From Rhizobium sp. N324 (GTDB taxonomy: Bacteria; Pseudomonadota; Alphaproteobacteria; Rhizobiales; Rhizobiaceae): 64,000 nucleotides of DNA. Position 1 is the stretch's first letter, and each line of letters begins with the position of its first letter. The DNA lies in the NCBI RefSeq assembly GCF_001664485.1, contig NZ_CP013630.1:2483001-2547000 (forward strand), read 5' to 3'. Below the pieces are notes generated by a model. It saw only the letters and a list, made by a program, of their open reading frames with translations, made no database searches and was not told the DNA's origin. Below, in pieces: positions 24,002-34,800 of the stretch. A program made the translations under genes and the position numbers.

Positions 24002-25372
24002 TTAACGCCGCGTCCGGCCGTCATATTGTTTGACCGTGTCCCCGCCGAAGATCAGACGTTGCGGATTGCGGTCGAAGTTTGTGATCGTGTCGTTCAGATT
24101 GTTCACGGTTCCGCGCATGTCGTTGACGAGCGTCTGCACGTCACGCAGGCCGCCGCTGGAGAATTTCTGCAGATTGTCGGCGATCGGCCCGATGCGCGCA
24201 TTCAGGTTGTCGGCGACCTTCTTGAAGGATTCCAGCGTGTCGCGCGCTTGCGCGAACATCGACTGCGTATTGTCGGTTCCGAGCAGCGCATCGACTTTGA
24301 TAAGAATGCCGTCGATCCGGGTCGAGGCAGAATTCAGCTTGTTGGCAAGCTGCGAAACGTCCTGAATCGTCTGGTCGATATCTTTCTGGCGCGACGAAAC
24401 CGTGTTGGCGACATCGCGAATCGAGGCGACGGCGGCACGTGCATCCTTGGTCGCCTGCGCGATGTCGTCGACAGAGCCCTTCACCTTGGCGGGGTCGATC
24501 TGGGCGACGAGCGTGTCGACGCGGTCGAGCGTCGCCTGGGCCTGCTTGCCGAAATCGTTGAAGGTGGTGGCCGTCTGGTCGAACTTCTGGATCGCCCCCT
24601 TCAGGTCGCCGGAGGCATCGGCGACATTGGCCGTGATCTTCTCGGCGTTGGAGACGATGTTGTCGATCTTCTGCGCGTCGACCGCCTTGACCAGCGATTC
24701 CACCGCTTGAAGCGTCGAATCGACCCGCCCGGAGACCGCCTTCACCGTGTTCGAAAGCTCACCGACGCTCTGCAGGAAGGCGTCGATATTGCCGGAATTC
24801 TTGGCAAGCGCATCCGAGAAGGTCTCGGCATTCTTGAACGTCTGGGTCAGCGGCGCGCGTGAATCTTCGATGAACCCCTGAAGTTCGCCGACCGCGTCAT
24901 TGGCGCGATCGAGGATCTTGTCGGCGGTCGCCAGAAGATTGGTGACGCTCGACTGGTCGGCGACGATGACGGCGCGTTTGCCGTTGTCGATCGCGTGCTG
25001 GAGGATGCTTTCCTCGCCCTTGCGGCCGCCGGACAGTTCGATATAGGCGGCGCCGGTCAGGCCCTGAATTTCAAGGGCGGCCTTGGTCGAGGGGTAGATC
25101 GGCGCGTCGGTGCGCACCTGGGTGAAGGCCAGCGAATATTGCGGATCGTCGGCATCGATCGACAGCGTCTGCACCGAACCGATCTGAATGCCGTTGAAGC
25201 GCACCGGCGAGCCGACGCTGAGGCCGTTGGCCGAGCCCGGAATACGCACGATCAGCTCGGTCATCGGGCCGCCGCGGCCATATTCGGCCATCCAGTAGAC
25301 GAAGCCGAAGGCCGCCGCGATCACCAGCACCGTGAAAAAACCGACAATCGTGTAATTGGCTTTGGTTTCCAT
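24002..25372 (-). CDS. mlaD: MCE-family substrate-binding protein MlaD
   Basis: 456 residues. One N-terminal transmembrane helix (YTIVGFFTVLVIAAAFGFVYW) anchors an MCE domain (RIPGSANGLSVGSPVRFNGI, then GLTGAAYIELSGG). After about residue 150 comes ~270 residues of long helix, much more than in the short E. coli MlaD, ending near FGGDTVKQYDG. It binds phospholipid in the periplasm for the MlaEF transporter. The start lies eight bases after the mlaF stop codon. Confidence 0.92.
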   Translation of the reverse strand: METKANYTIVGFFTVLVIAAAFGFVYWMAEYGRGGPMTELIVRIPGSANGLSVGSPVRFNGIQIGSVQTLSIDADDPQYSLAFTQVRTDAPIYPSTKAALEIQGLTGAAYIELSGGRKGEESILQHAIDNGKRAVIVADQSSVTNLLATADKILDRANDAVGELQGFIEDSRAPLTQTFKNAETFSDALAKNSGNIDAFLQSVGELSNTVKAVSGRVDSTLQAVESLVKAVDAQKIDNIVSNAEKITANVADASGDLKGAIQKFDQTATTFNDFGKQAQATLDRVDTLVAQIDPAKVKGSVDDIAQATKDARAAVASIRDVANTVSSRQKDIDQTIQDVSQLANKLNSASTRIDGILIKVDALLGTDNTQSMFAQARDTLESFKKVADNLNARIGPIADNLQKFSSGGLRDVQTLVNDMRGTVNNLNDTITNFDRNPQRLIFGGDTVKQYDGRTRR

Positions 25373-25380
25373 TTATCCGG

Positions 25381-26220
25381 TCACTTCCCGCTGCTGCCGT
25401 GCCGCGCGCCATCATTCTGCGGCACGATCGAGCGCGCCCGCTTACCTTTGAAATAGGCCTGCACCCACGGATCGTCATAGGCCAGCATGTCGTCGATCGT
25501 GCCTTCCACCATTACCCGTTTCTTTCCGAGCACGGCAATACGGTCGCAGACCGAGAACAGGCTGTCGAGGTCATGCGTGACCATATACACGGTCAGTCCC
25601 AGACTATCGCGCAGGTTGGCGATCAGGTCATCGAATTCAGCCGCGCCGATCGGGTCGAGACCAGAGGTCGGTTCATCCAGGAAGACGAGTTCGGGATCGA
25701 GTGCGAGCGCCCGGGCAAGGGCGGCGCGCTTGATCATGCCGCCGGACAGTTCGGACGGGTATTTGTCGGCGGCATCGGCGGCAAGCCCGACCATGCGGAT
25801 CTTCAGATGCGCCAGTTCGTCCATCAGCGAGCGCGGCAGGTCGAGATATTCGCGCATCGGCACCTGGATGTTCTCCTTGACCGTCAGCGACGAAAACAGC
25901 GCGCCCTGCTGGAACAGCACGCCGAGCCGCATGTCGAGCGCGTTGCGCTGCGGTTCGTCGAGTTCGTCGAAATCCTGGCCGAGGATCTTGATCGTGCCGG
26001 AGCGGCGCGGCAGCAGCCTGAGCACGGTGCGCATCAGCACCGATTTGCCGGTGCCCGATGCGCCGACGAAGCCGAGGATCTCGCCGCGATAGATATCGAG
26101 GTTGAGATTGTCGAGCACGACCTTGGAGCCGAAGGCGACGGTGACGTCGCGCGCCGACAGCACGATGTCCCTTTCGTTCCTGTCTTCCGTTTCGATCGGT
26201 TTTTCCACGCGATTCGCCAT
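25381..26220 (-). CDS. mlaF: ABC transporter ATPase MlaF
   Basis: 279 residues from ATG 26220. Walker A is GASGTGKSV, the signature LSGGM and Walker B LVFLDEPTSGLDPIG, with a switch histidine in MVTHDL. It is the cytoplasmic ATPase of an Mla/Ttg2-type complex that moves phospholipids between the membranes and keeps outer-membrane asymmetry. One base separates the mlaE stop from its start, so translation is coupled. The C-terminal ~20 residues (RARSIVPQNDGARHG) extend past the usual end. Confidence 0.93.
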   Translation of the reverse strand: MANRVEKPIETEDRNERDIVLSARDVTVAFGSKVVLDNLNLDIYRGEILGFVGASGTGKSVLMRTVLRLLPRRSGTIKILGQDFDELDEPQRNALDMRLGVLFQQGALFSSLTVKENIQVPMREYLDLPRSLMDELAHLKIRMVGLAADAADKYPSELSGGMIKRAALARALALDPELVFLDEPTSGLDPIGAAEFDDLIANLRDSLGLTVYMVTHDLDSLFSVCDRIAVLGKKRVMVEGTIDDMLAYDDPWVQAYFKGKRARSIVPQNDGARHGSSGK

Positions 26221-26221
26221 G

Positions 26222-27391
26222 CTAGAAGTCGATCGCTGCATAGAACATCGCAAAAAGGCCGTCCATCAGGATGACCACGAAAATCGCCTTCACCACCGCG
26301 GCGGTGACGTGCTGGCCGAGCGATTCGGCGCTGCCGCCAACCTTCAGCCCTTCGACGGCGGCAACAATGCCGATGACCAGCGCCATGAACGGCGCCTTGA
26401 TCATGCCGGAGAGCACCGTCGACAGCGTCACCGCCTCGTGCAGGCGCGACAGGAAGTTGGCGAAGGTGATGCCGGAATAGCCCCAGGCGACGGCCGCCGC
26501 GCCGGCGAGCGAGGCGAAATTCGCCAGCACCGTCAAAAGCGGCAGCGCGATGGTCAGCGCCACCAGCCGCGGAAAGATCAGCACACCGATCGGGTTCAGC
26601 CCCATCACCTTCAGCGCGTCGATCTCCTCGCGCATCTTCATCGAGCCGATTTCGGCGGTGATCGCGCTGCCCGAACGGCCGGCGATCATGATCGCCGTCA
26701 ACAACACGCCGATTTCGCGCAATTGCAGAATGCCGACGAGATCGACGACGAAGACCTCGGCGCCGAAGTAGCGCAGCTGGAAGGCGCCCTGCTGGGCAAT
26801 GATCGCCCCGATCAGAAACGACATCAGGAGGATGATCGGAACGGCGCGAACGCCCATATGGTCGATCTGGTTGACGATCGAGGCCGGCGAGACGCCGCTG
26901 CCGCGGCCGAACTTCATCTGCGCGCCGCGCACCGCCGAGCCGAGGATATACATGGCGGCGGCAAAATTGTCCCAGACGTCGTAGGTCATCCTGCCGATCG
27001 GCGCGAGGATGCGCGCGGCAAGCGAGACCTTCTCCCTCTGCTCGGGCTCCGGTTTGGCCGGCTCCTCGGAAAACATCGCCAGCATTTCGTCGATATGCGG
27101 ATTGGTGCCTTCGAAGCGGACGGTCCGTCCGGCCGCCTCCTCTTCCTTCTTCAGCCGGCACAGCAACCAGATCCCGGCGGTATCGATATCGCTAATGTCG
27201 GAGAGATCGACCGTCAGGTCGCCGGCCTTCTGGTGCAGCAGCTTCTCGAAGTCGCGCAGCACGAAATGCACATAGGCGCTGCGCCAGTTGCCCTTGAGAC
27301 GCACATGCTGCCCCGAACCATCGGACTGGTCGTCCACATCTAGTGAGGCAACGTTGCGATTCTCGGCGTTCAAGATACTTATGTCTTTCAA
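26222..27391 (-). CDS. mlaE: STAS-MlaE fusion permease
   Basis: 389 residues. The first ~110 form a STAS domain (LTVDLSDISDIDTAGIWLL), a job done in E. coli by the separate protein MlaB. A linker rich in Glu/Pro leads to the MlaE permease, with several membrane helices and the family motif (SAITAEIGSMKMREEIDALK). The fusion implies that the regulatory STAS subunit is stoichiometric. The apparent start is TTG 27391 with only a weak ribosome site, so the N-terminus is less certain. First gene of mlaE-mlaF-mlaD-lipoprotein. Confidence 0.92.
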   Translation of the reverse strand: MKDISILNAENRNVASLDVDDQSDGSGQHVRLKGNWRSAYVHFVLRDFEKLLHQKAGDLTVDLSDISDIDTAGIWLLCRLKKEEEAAGRTVRFEGTNPHIDEMLAMFSEEPAKPEPEQREKVSLAARILAPIGRMTYDVWDNFAAAMYILGSAVRGAQMKFGRGSGVSPASIVNQIDHMGVRAVPIILLMSFLIGAIIAQQGAFQLRYFGAEVFVVDLVGILQLREIGVLLTAIMIAGRSGSAITAEIGSMKMREEIDALKVMGLNPIGVLIFPRLVALTIALPLLTVLANFASLAGAAAVAWGYSGITFANFLSRLHEAVTLSTVLSGMIKAPFMALVIGIVAAVEGLKVGGSAESLGQHVTAAVVKAIFVVILMDGLFAMFYAAIDF

Positions 27392-27489
27392 GGCTTACTG
27401 CGACATTGCCGACTCGGCGGATCCTTCGTCGCCCGGCGCGTCAATATACAGAAGCAACGTGCGATTTCCATGCTCACAGGACAGCAATA

Positions 27490-28473
27490 ATGCCGCGCAC
27501 CCTCGATATTCAGATGAATTCCTTTCCGATTGCCGGGACCTTCACCATCTCCCGCGGCGCCAAGACCGCGGCCGAGGTGATTACCTGCACACTCGCCGAA
27601 GACGGTGCGCAAGGGCTTGGCGAATGCGTGCCCTATCGCCGCTACGGTGAGACCATGGAAAGCGTTTTTGCCCAGATCGAAGCCGCGCGTCCGCTGATCG
27701 AGGCTGGACTGTCGCGCCGCGACCTCTTGTCGGCGATGCCGCCGGGTGCAGCCCGCAACGCCGTCGATTGCGCCCTCTGGGACTTTGAGGCGAAACGAAC
27801 GGGTGAAAGCGTTGCCGCCCGTCTCGGCCTTGCCGATCTGAAGCCGCTCACCACCGCCTATACCATTTCGCTCGGAGAGCCGGAGGTGATGGCCGCCCAG
27901 GCCCGCGAACATGCCGGCCGCGCCCTGCTGAAGGTCAAGGTCGGAACCGGCGACGATGAAAGCCGTATCCGCGCCGTCCGCGCGGCCGCGCCCGATGCAA
28001 CAATCATCCTCGACGCCAATGAGGGCTGGCCGGAAGCGGTGCTGGAGCGTCATCTCGACATCGCGGCGCAAGCGGGTGTGGCTCTGGTCGAGCAGCCGCT
28101 GCCGGCCGGCCGCGACGCTCTGCTTGCCGAAATCCGCCGCCCGCTGCTCGTCTGCGCCGACGAGAGCGTTCACCACACCGGCGATCTCGCAAGTCTTGCC
28201 GACCGCTATGACGCGATCAACATCAAGCTCGACAAGACGGGCGGGTTGACGGAGGCCTTGGCGATGAAAGCCGAGGCGGAACGGATTGGGTTCAGCATCA
28301 TGATCGGCTGCATGGTCGGCACCTCGCTTGCCATGGCGCCGGCCGTGCTGCTCGCCCAGAACGCCGATTTCGTCGATCTCGACGGCCCGCTGCTGCTTGC
28401 CCGCGACCGCGAACCCGGCCTGCGCTACGCCGCTTCCCTGGTTTTTCCGCCCGAAAGCACGCTCTGGGGCTGA
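27490..28473 (+). CDS. L-Ala-D/L-Glu (dipeptide) epimerase
   Basis: 327 residues from ATG 27490, preceded by AGGA. An enolase-superfamily protein of the muconate-lactonizing subgroup: catalytic K148/K150 (LLKVKVG), metal ligands D175 (LDANEGW), E201 (VEQPLP) and D224 (CADES), and opposite base K246 (INIKLDKTGG). Residues fit the dipeptide epimerase group involved in murein peptide recycling; the specificity is inferred. Its last 49 bases overlap the end of the convergent MFS gene. Confidence 0.88.
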   Translation: MPRTLDIQMNSFPIAGTFTISRGAKTAAEVITCTLAEDGAQGLGECVPYRRYGETMESVFAQIEAARPLIEAGLSRRDLLSAMPPGAARNAVDCALWDFEAKRTGESVAARLGLADLKPLTTAYTISLGEPEVMAAQAREHAGRALLKVKVGTGDDESRIRAVRAAAPDATIILDANEGWPEAVLERHLDIAAQAGVALVEQPLPAGRDALLAEIRRPLLVCADESVHHTGDLASLADRYDAINIKLDKTGGLTEALAMKAEAERIGFSIMIGCMVGTSLAMAPAVLLAQNADFVDLDGPLLLARDREPGLRYAASLVFPPESTLWG

Positions 28474-29642
28474 AGGTAATAGGCTGAAATGACGAGGCCG
28501 AGGCCGGAGAACGCGACCAGCGCCATGACATAATAGCTGACGACGCCGAGCCAGGCATAGAGATAACCCGACGCCAGCGTCATCAGCGCCATCGCCATGC
28601 CGACATAGAAGAAGTAAGCGCCCTGCGCCGAGGATTCCTGCGTCTCCTGCACCGTCGCCATGATCCGCCGCTGCACCCCGGTATGCACGAAGGCATAGGT
28701 GAAGCCGTGGAAACATTGCAGCAGAAAAAATCCGGCAAAGCCCGCATTCATCGGAAACAGGATCCAGCGGCAGACGCTGACGGCACAGCCGAAGCGGATC
28801 AGCGTCCAGGCATCGAAGCGCCGGTTGAGACGCTTCGACAAGAAGAACACCGTCACCTCCGAAGCAACGCCGGCGCTCCACAGCAGGCCGACTTCGGTGC
28901 CGGAAAAGCCGAGATGATGCCAGTAGATCGACGAAAACGCGTTGAGCACTGCATGGCTCGACTGCTGGATGGCGACACCGATCAAGAGCAGCAGCAAATG
29001 CGGCTCGCGCAGCCCACTGCCGGTGGCGGCCGGAATGTTGATCGGCTGGCCGCGCCGACGTGTCGGCCCGATGCGCGGGCAGAAGATCGCCATGACAACG
29101 GTCATGGCAAACCCGAACACCATGACATCAAGCACCAATCCGCCGCCCCACCGGCTGATCAGCTGGCCGCCGACCAGTGTCGAGACGATGAAGGCAATCG
29201 AGCCCCAGACGCGCATCGATCCGTAATCCAGCCCCCAGCGGCGCACGCCCGAGATGACGATCGATTCGACGACGGGCACATAGGGCGCAAAGGTGGCGCC
29301 CTGCAGCGCATAGACGATCGCCACCGGCCAGAAACTCGTCGTCCAGAACAGCGCGATCGCCGTCAGCAGCGACAGGCCGCCCGACCAGAGCAGCACGTCG
29401 GCGCGCTCCTTCAGACGGTCGGCGATCATCGCGACGACAGGCGCCACCAGCACGCGAACCACCATCGGTATGGCGAGGATGATGCCGATTTCATGGTCGC
29501 TGAAGCTGTGGGTCGCGAGCCAGACGGGAAAGAATGGCAGGACGATGCCGTTGACGAGCAGCGGCGCGCAATAGGAAAGCGCGCTGAGCAGCCGGAAGCG
29601 CGGCGGCGCTCCCTCACTCGGGGACTGTTGGGCGGGAATCAT
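28425..29642 (-). CDS. MFS transporter (phenylpropionate/HcaT-like)
   Basis: 405 residues with about 12 transmembrane helices, beginning FRLLSALSYCAPLLVNGIVLPF and with the MFS loop-2 signature MIADRLKERADV. Overall it resembles the MFS_1_like/HcaT branch. Substrate unknown. The gene runs opposite to the epimerase and their 3' ends overlap by 49 bases, an antisense arrangement with no room for terminators between them. Confidence 0.82.
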   Translation of the reverse strand: MIPAQQSPSEGAPPRFRLLSALSYCAPLLVNGIVLPFFPVWLATHSFSDHEIGIILAIPMVVRVLVAPVVAMIADRLKERADVLLWSGGLSLLTAIALFWTTSFWPVAIVYALQGATFAPYVPVVESIVISGVRRWGLDYGSMRVWGSIAFIVSTLVGGQLISRWGGGLVLDVMVFGFAMTVVMAIFCPRIGPTRRRGQPINIPAATGSGLREPHLLLLLIGVAIQQSSHAVLNAFSSIYWHHLGFSGTEVGLLWSAGVASEVTVFFLSKRLNRRFDAWTLIRFGCAVSVCRWILFPMNAGFAGFFLLQCFHGFTYAFVHTGVQRRIMATVQETQESSAQGAYFFYVGMAMALMTLASGYLYAWLGVVSYYVMALVAFSGLGLVISAYYLQPQSVLSGGKTREAA

Positions 29643-29806
29643 TGGTGGACCTGAAGGAAACTGGTCGTTGTCCTAACACACCACCCTGGAGGCGCCTATT
29701 GCGAGAAATAGCCCTACTGAAACGTTTTAGAAAATAAATACAGCCTGTCGCCCGACGGTAACGGGTAAGTCGGTGGAGCGCGGGCGCGGGCGCGGCGATG
29801 CCGATA

Positions 29807-30619
29807 TCAGGCCGCCTGCGGGGCCAGTTCGCCTTCATCGCGCATTTCAATGGCGGCAAGCGCCGGCACGCTGCTGGCGAGCGCCCGCCAGGTGATCAGT
29901 TCGAAGGTGCCATCCTCATGCTCGGCGACCGCCGTGCAGCTCTCCACCCAATCGCCCGTATTGATGTAGCGGATGCCGTCCATGTCCTGGATGATGGCAT
30001 GGTGGATATGGCCGCAGATCACGCCGTCGGCGCCGCTTTTGCGCGCTTCCTCCGCCACGACGCGCTCGAACTCGCCGATGAAGTTGACGGCATGTTTGAC
30101 CTGCAGCTTTGCCCAGGCCGAGAACGACCAGTATGGCATGCCGAGGCGGCGGCGCACGGCCGCCAACAGGATGTTGATGCGGATTGCCGTGTCGTAGGCC
30201 CAGTCGCCGAGATAGGCGAGCAACCGGGCATTGCGGACGACGACGTCGAATTCGTCGCCGTGCAGGATCAGATATTTCTTGCCGTCGGCGCCGTCATGCA
30301 TCATGCGGTCGACGACCTCGATGCCGCCGAAATGCATGCCCGGGAAGTCGCGCAGGAATTCGTCGTGATTGCCGGGGATATAAACGACGCGCGTGCCCTT
30401 GCGCGCCTTGCGCAGCAGCTTCTGGACGACGTCGTTGCAGACCTGCGGCCAGTACCAGCTGCGCTTCAGGCGCCAGCCGTCGACGATGTCGCCGACCAGA
30501 ACGATCGTATCGGCCTCGTGGTGGCGCAGGAAATCCAGGAGGAAATCAGCCTTCGCGGCCTTCGAGCCGAGATGGACATCGGAAATGAAGAGCGTGCGGA
30601 AATGTCTGGGTTCCATCAT
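29807..30619 (-). CDS. LpxH-like metallophosphoesterase
   Basis: About 270 residues. Calcineurin-type metal ligands are in FISDVHLGS, LVGDIVDGW, IPGNHDE and GHIHHA, plus LHGDEFD. The pattern and length fit the UDP-2,3-diacylglucosamine hydrolase (LpxH/LpxH2-like) family, which acts on a lipid A precursor at the inner membrane. Rhizobia often use LpxI for that step, so the substrate should be treated as unproven. The start is ambiguous: MMEPRHFR at 30619 or 30616, or GTG 30628. Confidence 0.78.
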   Translation of the reverse strand: MMEPRHFRTLFISDVHLGSKAAKADFLLDFLRHHEADTIVLVGDIVDGWRLKRSWYWPQVCNDVVQKLLRKARKGTRVVYIPGNHDEFLRDFPGMHFGGIEVVDRMMHDGADGKKYLILHGDEFDVVVRNARLLAYLGDWAYDTAIRINILLAAVRRRLGMPYWSFSAWAKLQVKHAVNFIGEFERVVAEEARKSGADGVICGHIHHAIIQDMDGIRYINTGDWVESCTAVAEHEDGTFELITWRALASSVPALAAIEMRDEGELAPQAA

Positions 30620-30791
30620 GTCTATCACGAGCGTCGCTCATGCCCCATCTTTCATCTCACCTTCCAAAACCAGACTCGTGTTTCAGGAAGATGACAGGTT
30701 GCGGAAAAGCCGGCGCGGTGGCGATGTTGCCCTCTCCATCGGGCACGTTCATGATGACGGCGATTCCAGATCCGACACTGCGGAATGGCTG

Positions 30792-31541
30792 ATGCGCCTC
30801 TTTCTCGTTCGCCACGGCGAATCTCTCGGCAACCTCAACGAACAGGCCTATCGCCAATTCGGCGATCACAACGTGCCGCTGACGCAGTGGGGCCATCGTC
30901 AGGCGGTCGAAGCCGGCGGGGCCATCGCCTCCTATCTGAAGGCATTGCCGCGCGCCGATTTCGGCAAGCTGCAGATCTGGTACTCGCCATTCCTCAGGAC
31001 ACGGCAGAGCAAGGACGCCCTGCTCACAGCCCTGCCGGAAAGTGTCGTCGGCGAGATCCGGGAGGATTACCTGCTGCGCGAGCAGGATTTCGGCCTCTTC
31101 ACCGAAATCTATGACCATGCCGAACAGAAGCAGAAGTTTCCCGAGGAATTCGAAAAATGGGCGAGGCTGCGCAGCAACAGCGGCAAATTCTACGCCCGGC
31201 CGCCGGATGGCGAGAGCCGGGCGGATGTGGCCCAGCGGGTGCGTCTCTTCCTCCAGACCGTCATGCGCGACGCTGAGAATAGCGACCACAACGTCGTCAT
31301 CGTCGGCCATGGCGTCACCAACCGGGCGGTCGAAATGAATTTTCTGCACCGCCCCGTCGAATGGTTCGAACGCTCAGACAATCCCGGCAATGCCGATATC
31401 ACGCTGATCGAGGGCACGCGCTTGCAAGGATACCAGTCGATCTTGCTGCACCAGGCCGCCGACCGGCAGCCGGGACAGGAAGGTGAGTTGCGCGATGCCT
31501 ATGGCGCCGATGTGACGATCACGCCCAAGGCCGGCGGGTAG
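30792..31541 (+). CDS. Histidine phosphatase (phosphoglycerate-mutase-like)
   Basis: 249 residues from ATG 30792, seven bases after GGA. The catalytic LVRHGES (H8) and VVIVGHGVTNRA (second His) are clear, with an acidic LREQDFGLF segment between them. The frame extends far upstream, but that part is a by-chance reading of the region before the gene. The family includes phosphatases and mutases; the substrate is not evident. It is cytoplasmic and monocistronic, followed by a palindromic repeat. Confidence 0.85.
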   Translation: MRLFLVRHGESLGNLNEQAYRQFGDHNVPLTQWGHRQAVEAGGAIASYLKALPRADFGKLQIWYSPFLRTRQSKDALLTALPESVVGEIREDYLLREQDFGLFTEIYDHAEQKQKFPEEFEKWARLRSNSGKFYARPPDGESRADVAQRVRLFLQTVMRDAENSDHNVVIVGHGVTNRAVEMNFLHRPVEWFERSDNPGNADITLIEGTRLQGYQSILLHQAADRQPGQEGELRDAYGADVTITPKAGG

Positions 31542-31599
31542 TGGGAACTCCTATCAGGCCATTACCAGCAGTTCAATCAATGAGCACGGCGTTGCTACA

Positions 31600-31760
31600 T
31601 CCCCTTCTCCCCAGCGGGGAGAAGATGCCGGCAGGCAGATGAGGGGGTGAGCGGCAAAGCCGCGAATGCACTGAGCGCAGGCGAAGGGCAATCTATGGCG
31701 TGCCGTACAGCCCCCTCATCCGACCCTTCGGGCCACCGTCTCCCCGCTGGTGAGAAGGGA
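31600..31760. repeat. RIME-like large palindromic intergenic repeat 1
   Basis: Two ~48-base inverted arms (31600-31648 and 31710-31760) flank a ~60-base centre. The left arm holds the nested hairpin CTCCCC-AGC-GGGGAG, the right arm its near-copy. It lies between two converging genes. The design matches the large Rhizobium-specific intergenic mosaic elements. Confidence 0.7.
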
Positions 31761-31812
31761 AAGCAAGCGTCAATCTCGCCCGGGGCACAACCCTCCCCGT
31801 TTCGCCGTCACC

Positions 31813-34800
31813 CTATGTCGGTGACGTCGCCGTTGCCGCGTCCTGCCCGGCCGGGACCTCCTCGGTCACGGTCTCCGGCCGCTTCGTCCGCAGCAGGCGC
31901 AGTACGAAGACGAAGAAGACGGGGACGAAGAAGATCGCCAGCACCGTCGCCGAAATCATGCCACCGAGCACGCCGGTGCCGATCGCATTCTGGCTGGCGG
32001 CACTTGGCCCGGTGGCGATCGCGAGAGGCACCACGCCCAGGGTGAAGGCGAGCGAGGTCATGATGATCGGTCGGAAGCGCAGGCGGGCGCCTTCGATCGC
32101 GGCATCCATCAGCGATTTCCCTTCGGCGAAGCCATCCTTGGCGAATTCGACGATCAGGATGGCGTTCTTCGCCGACAGGCCGATGATCGCGATCAGGCCG
32201 ACCTTGAAGTAGATGTCGTTCGACATGTCGCGGCTCATCACCGCCAGCACGCAGCCGATCACCCCGAGCGGCACGACCAGCATCACCGACAGCGGGATCG
32301 ACCAGCTCTCGTAAAGCCCCGACAAAAGCAGGAAGACGAAAAGAATGCTGAGGCCGAACAGGAACGGCGCCTGCGATCCCGATCTGAGCTCCTCCAGCGA
32401 CTGGCCGGTCCATTCGAAGCCGAAGCCATCGGGAAGCTCGGCGGCCAGCCGTTCCATTTCGGCAATCGCCGCGCCCGATGAATATCCCGGCGCCGGAGCG
32501 CCCGAAATGCGAACGGAAGGATAGCCGTTATAACCGACGATCTGTGCCGGTCCCTTCTGCCATTCGGCGACCGCGAAGGAGGACAGCGGCACCATGCCGC
32601 CGCTCGCATTGCGGACGTTGAGCTTCATCAGGTCTTCGGCCTGAAGTCTGCTCTTGTCCTGTGCCTGCACGATGACGCGCTGCATGCGGCCGGAATTCGG
32701 AAAGTCGTTGACGTAGCTCGAACCGAGATTGGCGGTGATCGTGCTGTTGATATCGGCGAAGGCGATGCCGAAAGTGTTGGCCTTTTCGCGGTCGATGACG
32801 AGCACCAGCTGAGCGGAATCCGGCATGCCTTCCGGCCGGATGCCGGCGATGATCGGATTCTGCGATGCCTTGCCGACGAGCAGTCCCGCCGCCTCGGTCA
32901 GCGCCGCCTGTCCCTTTGCGCCGCGATCCTGCAGGCGGAAGGTGAAGCCGTTGGTCGTGCCGAAGCCTTCGATCGGCGGCGGCGACAGCGCGAAGGATGT
33001 CGCATCCTTCAATGCAAACAGTTGCATATTGACCCGGTTGGAGATTTCCTGCACCGAATTGCCTGCGCCGCGCTCGGCCCAGTCCTTGAGCGTGACGAAC
33101 ACCAGGGCGGCATTCGGCCCCTGGCCGGAAAAGCTGAAGCCCTGGATCGCGACGACGTTCTCAACCGCCGGCTCCTGCTTGAAGATCGCCTCGATGCTTT
33201 CGAGCGAGGCGACCGTGCGGTTGCGGCTCGCCTCCGGCGGCCCCTGCACGTCGACGATCAGGAAGCCCTGGTCCTCATCCGGCACGAAGCTGCTCGGCAG
33301 GTTGACGAAGAGATAGCCGAGGCCGACGACGACCGCGAGATAGACGACCATGACCCGCCAGGAGCGCTTGGCCAGTCCCTCGACGGTGCGGGAGTATCGG
33401 CCGGTCAGCCGGTCGAACTTGCGGTTGAACCAGCCGGCGATGCCCTTTTTCTCGTGATGGCCCTTGATGGGCTTCAGGAAAGTGGCGCAGAGCGCCGGCG
33501 TCAGCGACAGCGCCAGGAAGGCCGAAAACAGGATGGAGACGACCATGGTCAGGCTGAACTGGCGGTAAATGATGCCGGTCGAACCCGGGAAGAACGCCAT
33601 CGGCACGAAGACGCAGGTCAGAACCAGCGTGATGCCGAGGATCGCGCCGGTAATTTGCCGCATCGCCTTCTTGGTCGCCTCCTTCGGCGACAGCCCTTCC
33701 ACCGCCATCAGCCGCTCGACGTTTTCGACCACCACGATGGCGTCGTCGACCAGAATGCCGATGGCAAGCACCATCGCGAACATCGTCAGCACGTTGATCG
33801 AGAAACCTGCGGCAAACATCACCGCCAGCGTCCCGAGCAGCGCGACGGGCACGACGAGCGTTGGAATGATGGTGTAGCGGAAGCTCTGCAGGAAGATGAG
33901 CATGACGATGAAGACGAGCGCGACGGCTTCTGCAAGCGTATGCGCCACCTTCTCGATCGATGCGGAGACGAACGGGCTGGTGTCGTAGGGAACGGAATAT
34001 TCGACACCCGCCGGGAAGAAGCGCGACAGCTCCTCCATCTTCGCCTTGACGAGGTTGGACGTGTTGACGGCATTGCCCGTCGACGACAGCTGGATGGCGA
34101 TGGCAGCGCTCGGCTGCCCGTTCAGCCGGGTGGAGAAACTGTAGCTCTCGCTGCCCTCTTCGATCCGCGCGACATCGCGCAGCCGGACGTTCGATCCGTC
34201 GGCATTGGCGCGCAGCACGATGTCGCCGAATTCCTTGCTGTCGGTCAGCTGACCCTTGACCAGCACCGTCGCCGTCAGGTCCTGCGAGATCGGATTGGGT
34301 GCGGCGCCGATCTGGCCGGCCGCCACCTGGGCATTCTGCGCCGAGATCGCCGCACTGATATCGGATGCGGTTAGGTTCAGGCCGACCATCTTGTCGGGAT
34401 CGATCCAGATGCGCATTGCCCGCTGCGAGGCAAACAGCTGTGCGCGGCCGACGCCGTTAAGACGGCGCAGCTCGCCGATGACGTTTCTGTTGAGGTAGTC
34501 GCCGAGCGCCACCTCGTCGGTCTTCCCATCCGTAGAGGTCAGCGAGATGAACATCAGGAAGCCTGATGACGCCTCCTCGACCGTGATGCCCTGATCCTTG
34601 ACCGACTGCGGCAGCCGCGGTTCGACGCGGCGGATGGCATTCTGAACGTCGACGGAGGCCTGATCGATGTCGGTGCCCGCCGCAAACGTCGCGGTGATCG
34701 TCATCGCGCCCGAGGTATCGGAGGTCGATTCAAAATAGGAAAGATGCTCGACCCCGTTCAGCTCTTCCTCAATCTGGCGGGTGACGCCCTGATAGATGTC

